Shown in pieces: positions 63,752-64,000 of a DNA stretch of 64,000 nt. The notes under the pieces are model-generated. The model saw only the letters and a list, made by a program, of their open reading frames with translations. It made no database searches and was not told where the DNA came from. The position numbers and the translations under genes were made by a program. The stretch spans positions 1-64,000 of the forward strand of contig NZ_AKKV01000024.1 in NCBI RefSeq assembly GCF_000269865.1, written 5' to 3'. This DNA is from Fictibacillus macauensis ZFHKF-1. Lineage in GTDB: Bacteria; Bacillota; Bacilli; Bacillales; Fictibacillaceae. The number at the start of each line of letters is the position of its first letter. Position 1 is the first letter of the stretch.

Positions 63752-64000
63752 TTATGATTGAGTATGAAATTGCTCTTCCTCCGTTGACCCATTTAATGCT
63801 GTCGTTGACGAACGGCCACCTGCTATAATTTGAGCCACTTCATCAAAATATCCGGTTCCCACTTCTCGTTGATGTCGCGTTGCGGAATAGCCTAATGGTT
63901 CACTTGCAAACTCGCGTTGCTGTAACTCCGAATAGGCTGCCATTCCTTGTGTTTTATACTGATGTGCTAATTCAAACATACTATGGTTTAACGCATGGAA
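63752..64000 (-). CDS. aceA: isocitrate lyase, C-terminal part
   Basis: The right edge cuts the gene, leaving the last 82 residues. The text [16 protein letters not shown] then [18 protein letters not shown] is the conserved C-terminal end of isocitrate lyase, the enzyme that splits isocitrate to glyoxylate and succinate in the glyoxylate shunt. The catalytic KKCGH segment lies outside the window. The strain can therefore probably grow on acetate or fatty acids, which fits the FadR-like gene elsewhere in the window. Confidence 0.95.
   Translation of the reverse strand, partial: FHALNHSMFELAHQYKTQGMAAYSELQQREFASEPLGYSATRHQREVGTGYFDEVAQIIAGGRSSTTALNGSTEEEQFHTQS

Overview
This window looks like chromosome of an aerobic, spore-forming member of the Bacillaceae with low GC content. 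The evidence is strong AGGAGG-type ribosome binding sites, short A/T-flanked intrinsic terminators, a YunB sporulation protein, a YtvA blue-light stressosome protein, an OhrR/Ohr pair, a TPP-riboswitch-controlled thiC, and two secreted bacillolysins. I could not fix the genus. I saw no rRNA, tRNA, prophage, CRISPR array or intact insertion sequence. Most of it reads as ordinary chromosomal gene content with several small accessory cassettes.

Layout. 0-6.8 kb: a YitT-family gene broken by a homopolymer frameshift, membrane proteins of unknown role, a VanW-domain protein, and an MFS exporter with an ArsR-type regulator and a long perfect palindrome over its promoter. 7-16.4 kb: two paralogous thermolysin-type proteases on the + strand with a near-identical upstream control region. 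They bracket yunB, an APC permease/CDF transporter pair and a membrane-anchored serine hydrolase on the - strand. 16.4-28.2 kb: a divergent MerR/MFS pair, a universal stress protein, a YhgE/Pip protein, DinB, PNPOx-like and nitroreductase enzymes, a VanY-type carboxypeptidase, an APC permease, a RodA/FtsW protein and a proline-rich anchored protein. 28.3-36.6 kb: ohrR/ohr, a cupin, membrane proteins, the thiC unit with riboswitch and attenuator, a SCO1-like lipoprotein, a DinB protein, and a FadR-type regulator translationally coupled to a fatty acid hydroxylase/sterol desaturase-superfamily protein.

36.7-49.8 kb: an NAD(P)-binding YhfK-like protein, alkaline phosphatase, a GNAT protein, a two-gene cassette of a Ser/Lys/His-rich peptide and a soluble Ser/Thr kinase, a 14-TM drug exporter next to a decayed bactofilin-like gene, an RsbR paralogue, an M20 amidohydrolase, msrA, an aldo/keto reductase-fold protein that has lost most of its catalytic residues, and a TagE-like glycosyltransferase broken by a one-base shift. 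49.9-64 kb: topB, a polar amino acid ABC importer, ytvA, a DJ-1/PfpI protein, a NatAB-like ABC exporter, a large PLD-helicase-DUF3427 protein of the SauUSI type (candidate modified-DNA restriction enzyme), and the 3' part of aceA at the right edge.

The observations I would follow first are: the kinase plus His/Ser/Lys-rich peptide cassette; the duplicated protease control region with TTGGGAAAA/TTTTCCCAA arms at the same 52-bp spacing in both copies; the FadR-like/hydroxylase operon with two palindromic operators; the aldo/keto reductase-like pseudo-enzyme; the SauUSI-like enzyme; and a 56-residue Cys/His-rich protein whose start overlaps the thiC stop codon. None is proved to be a new system from sequence alone.
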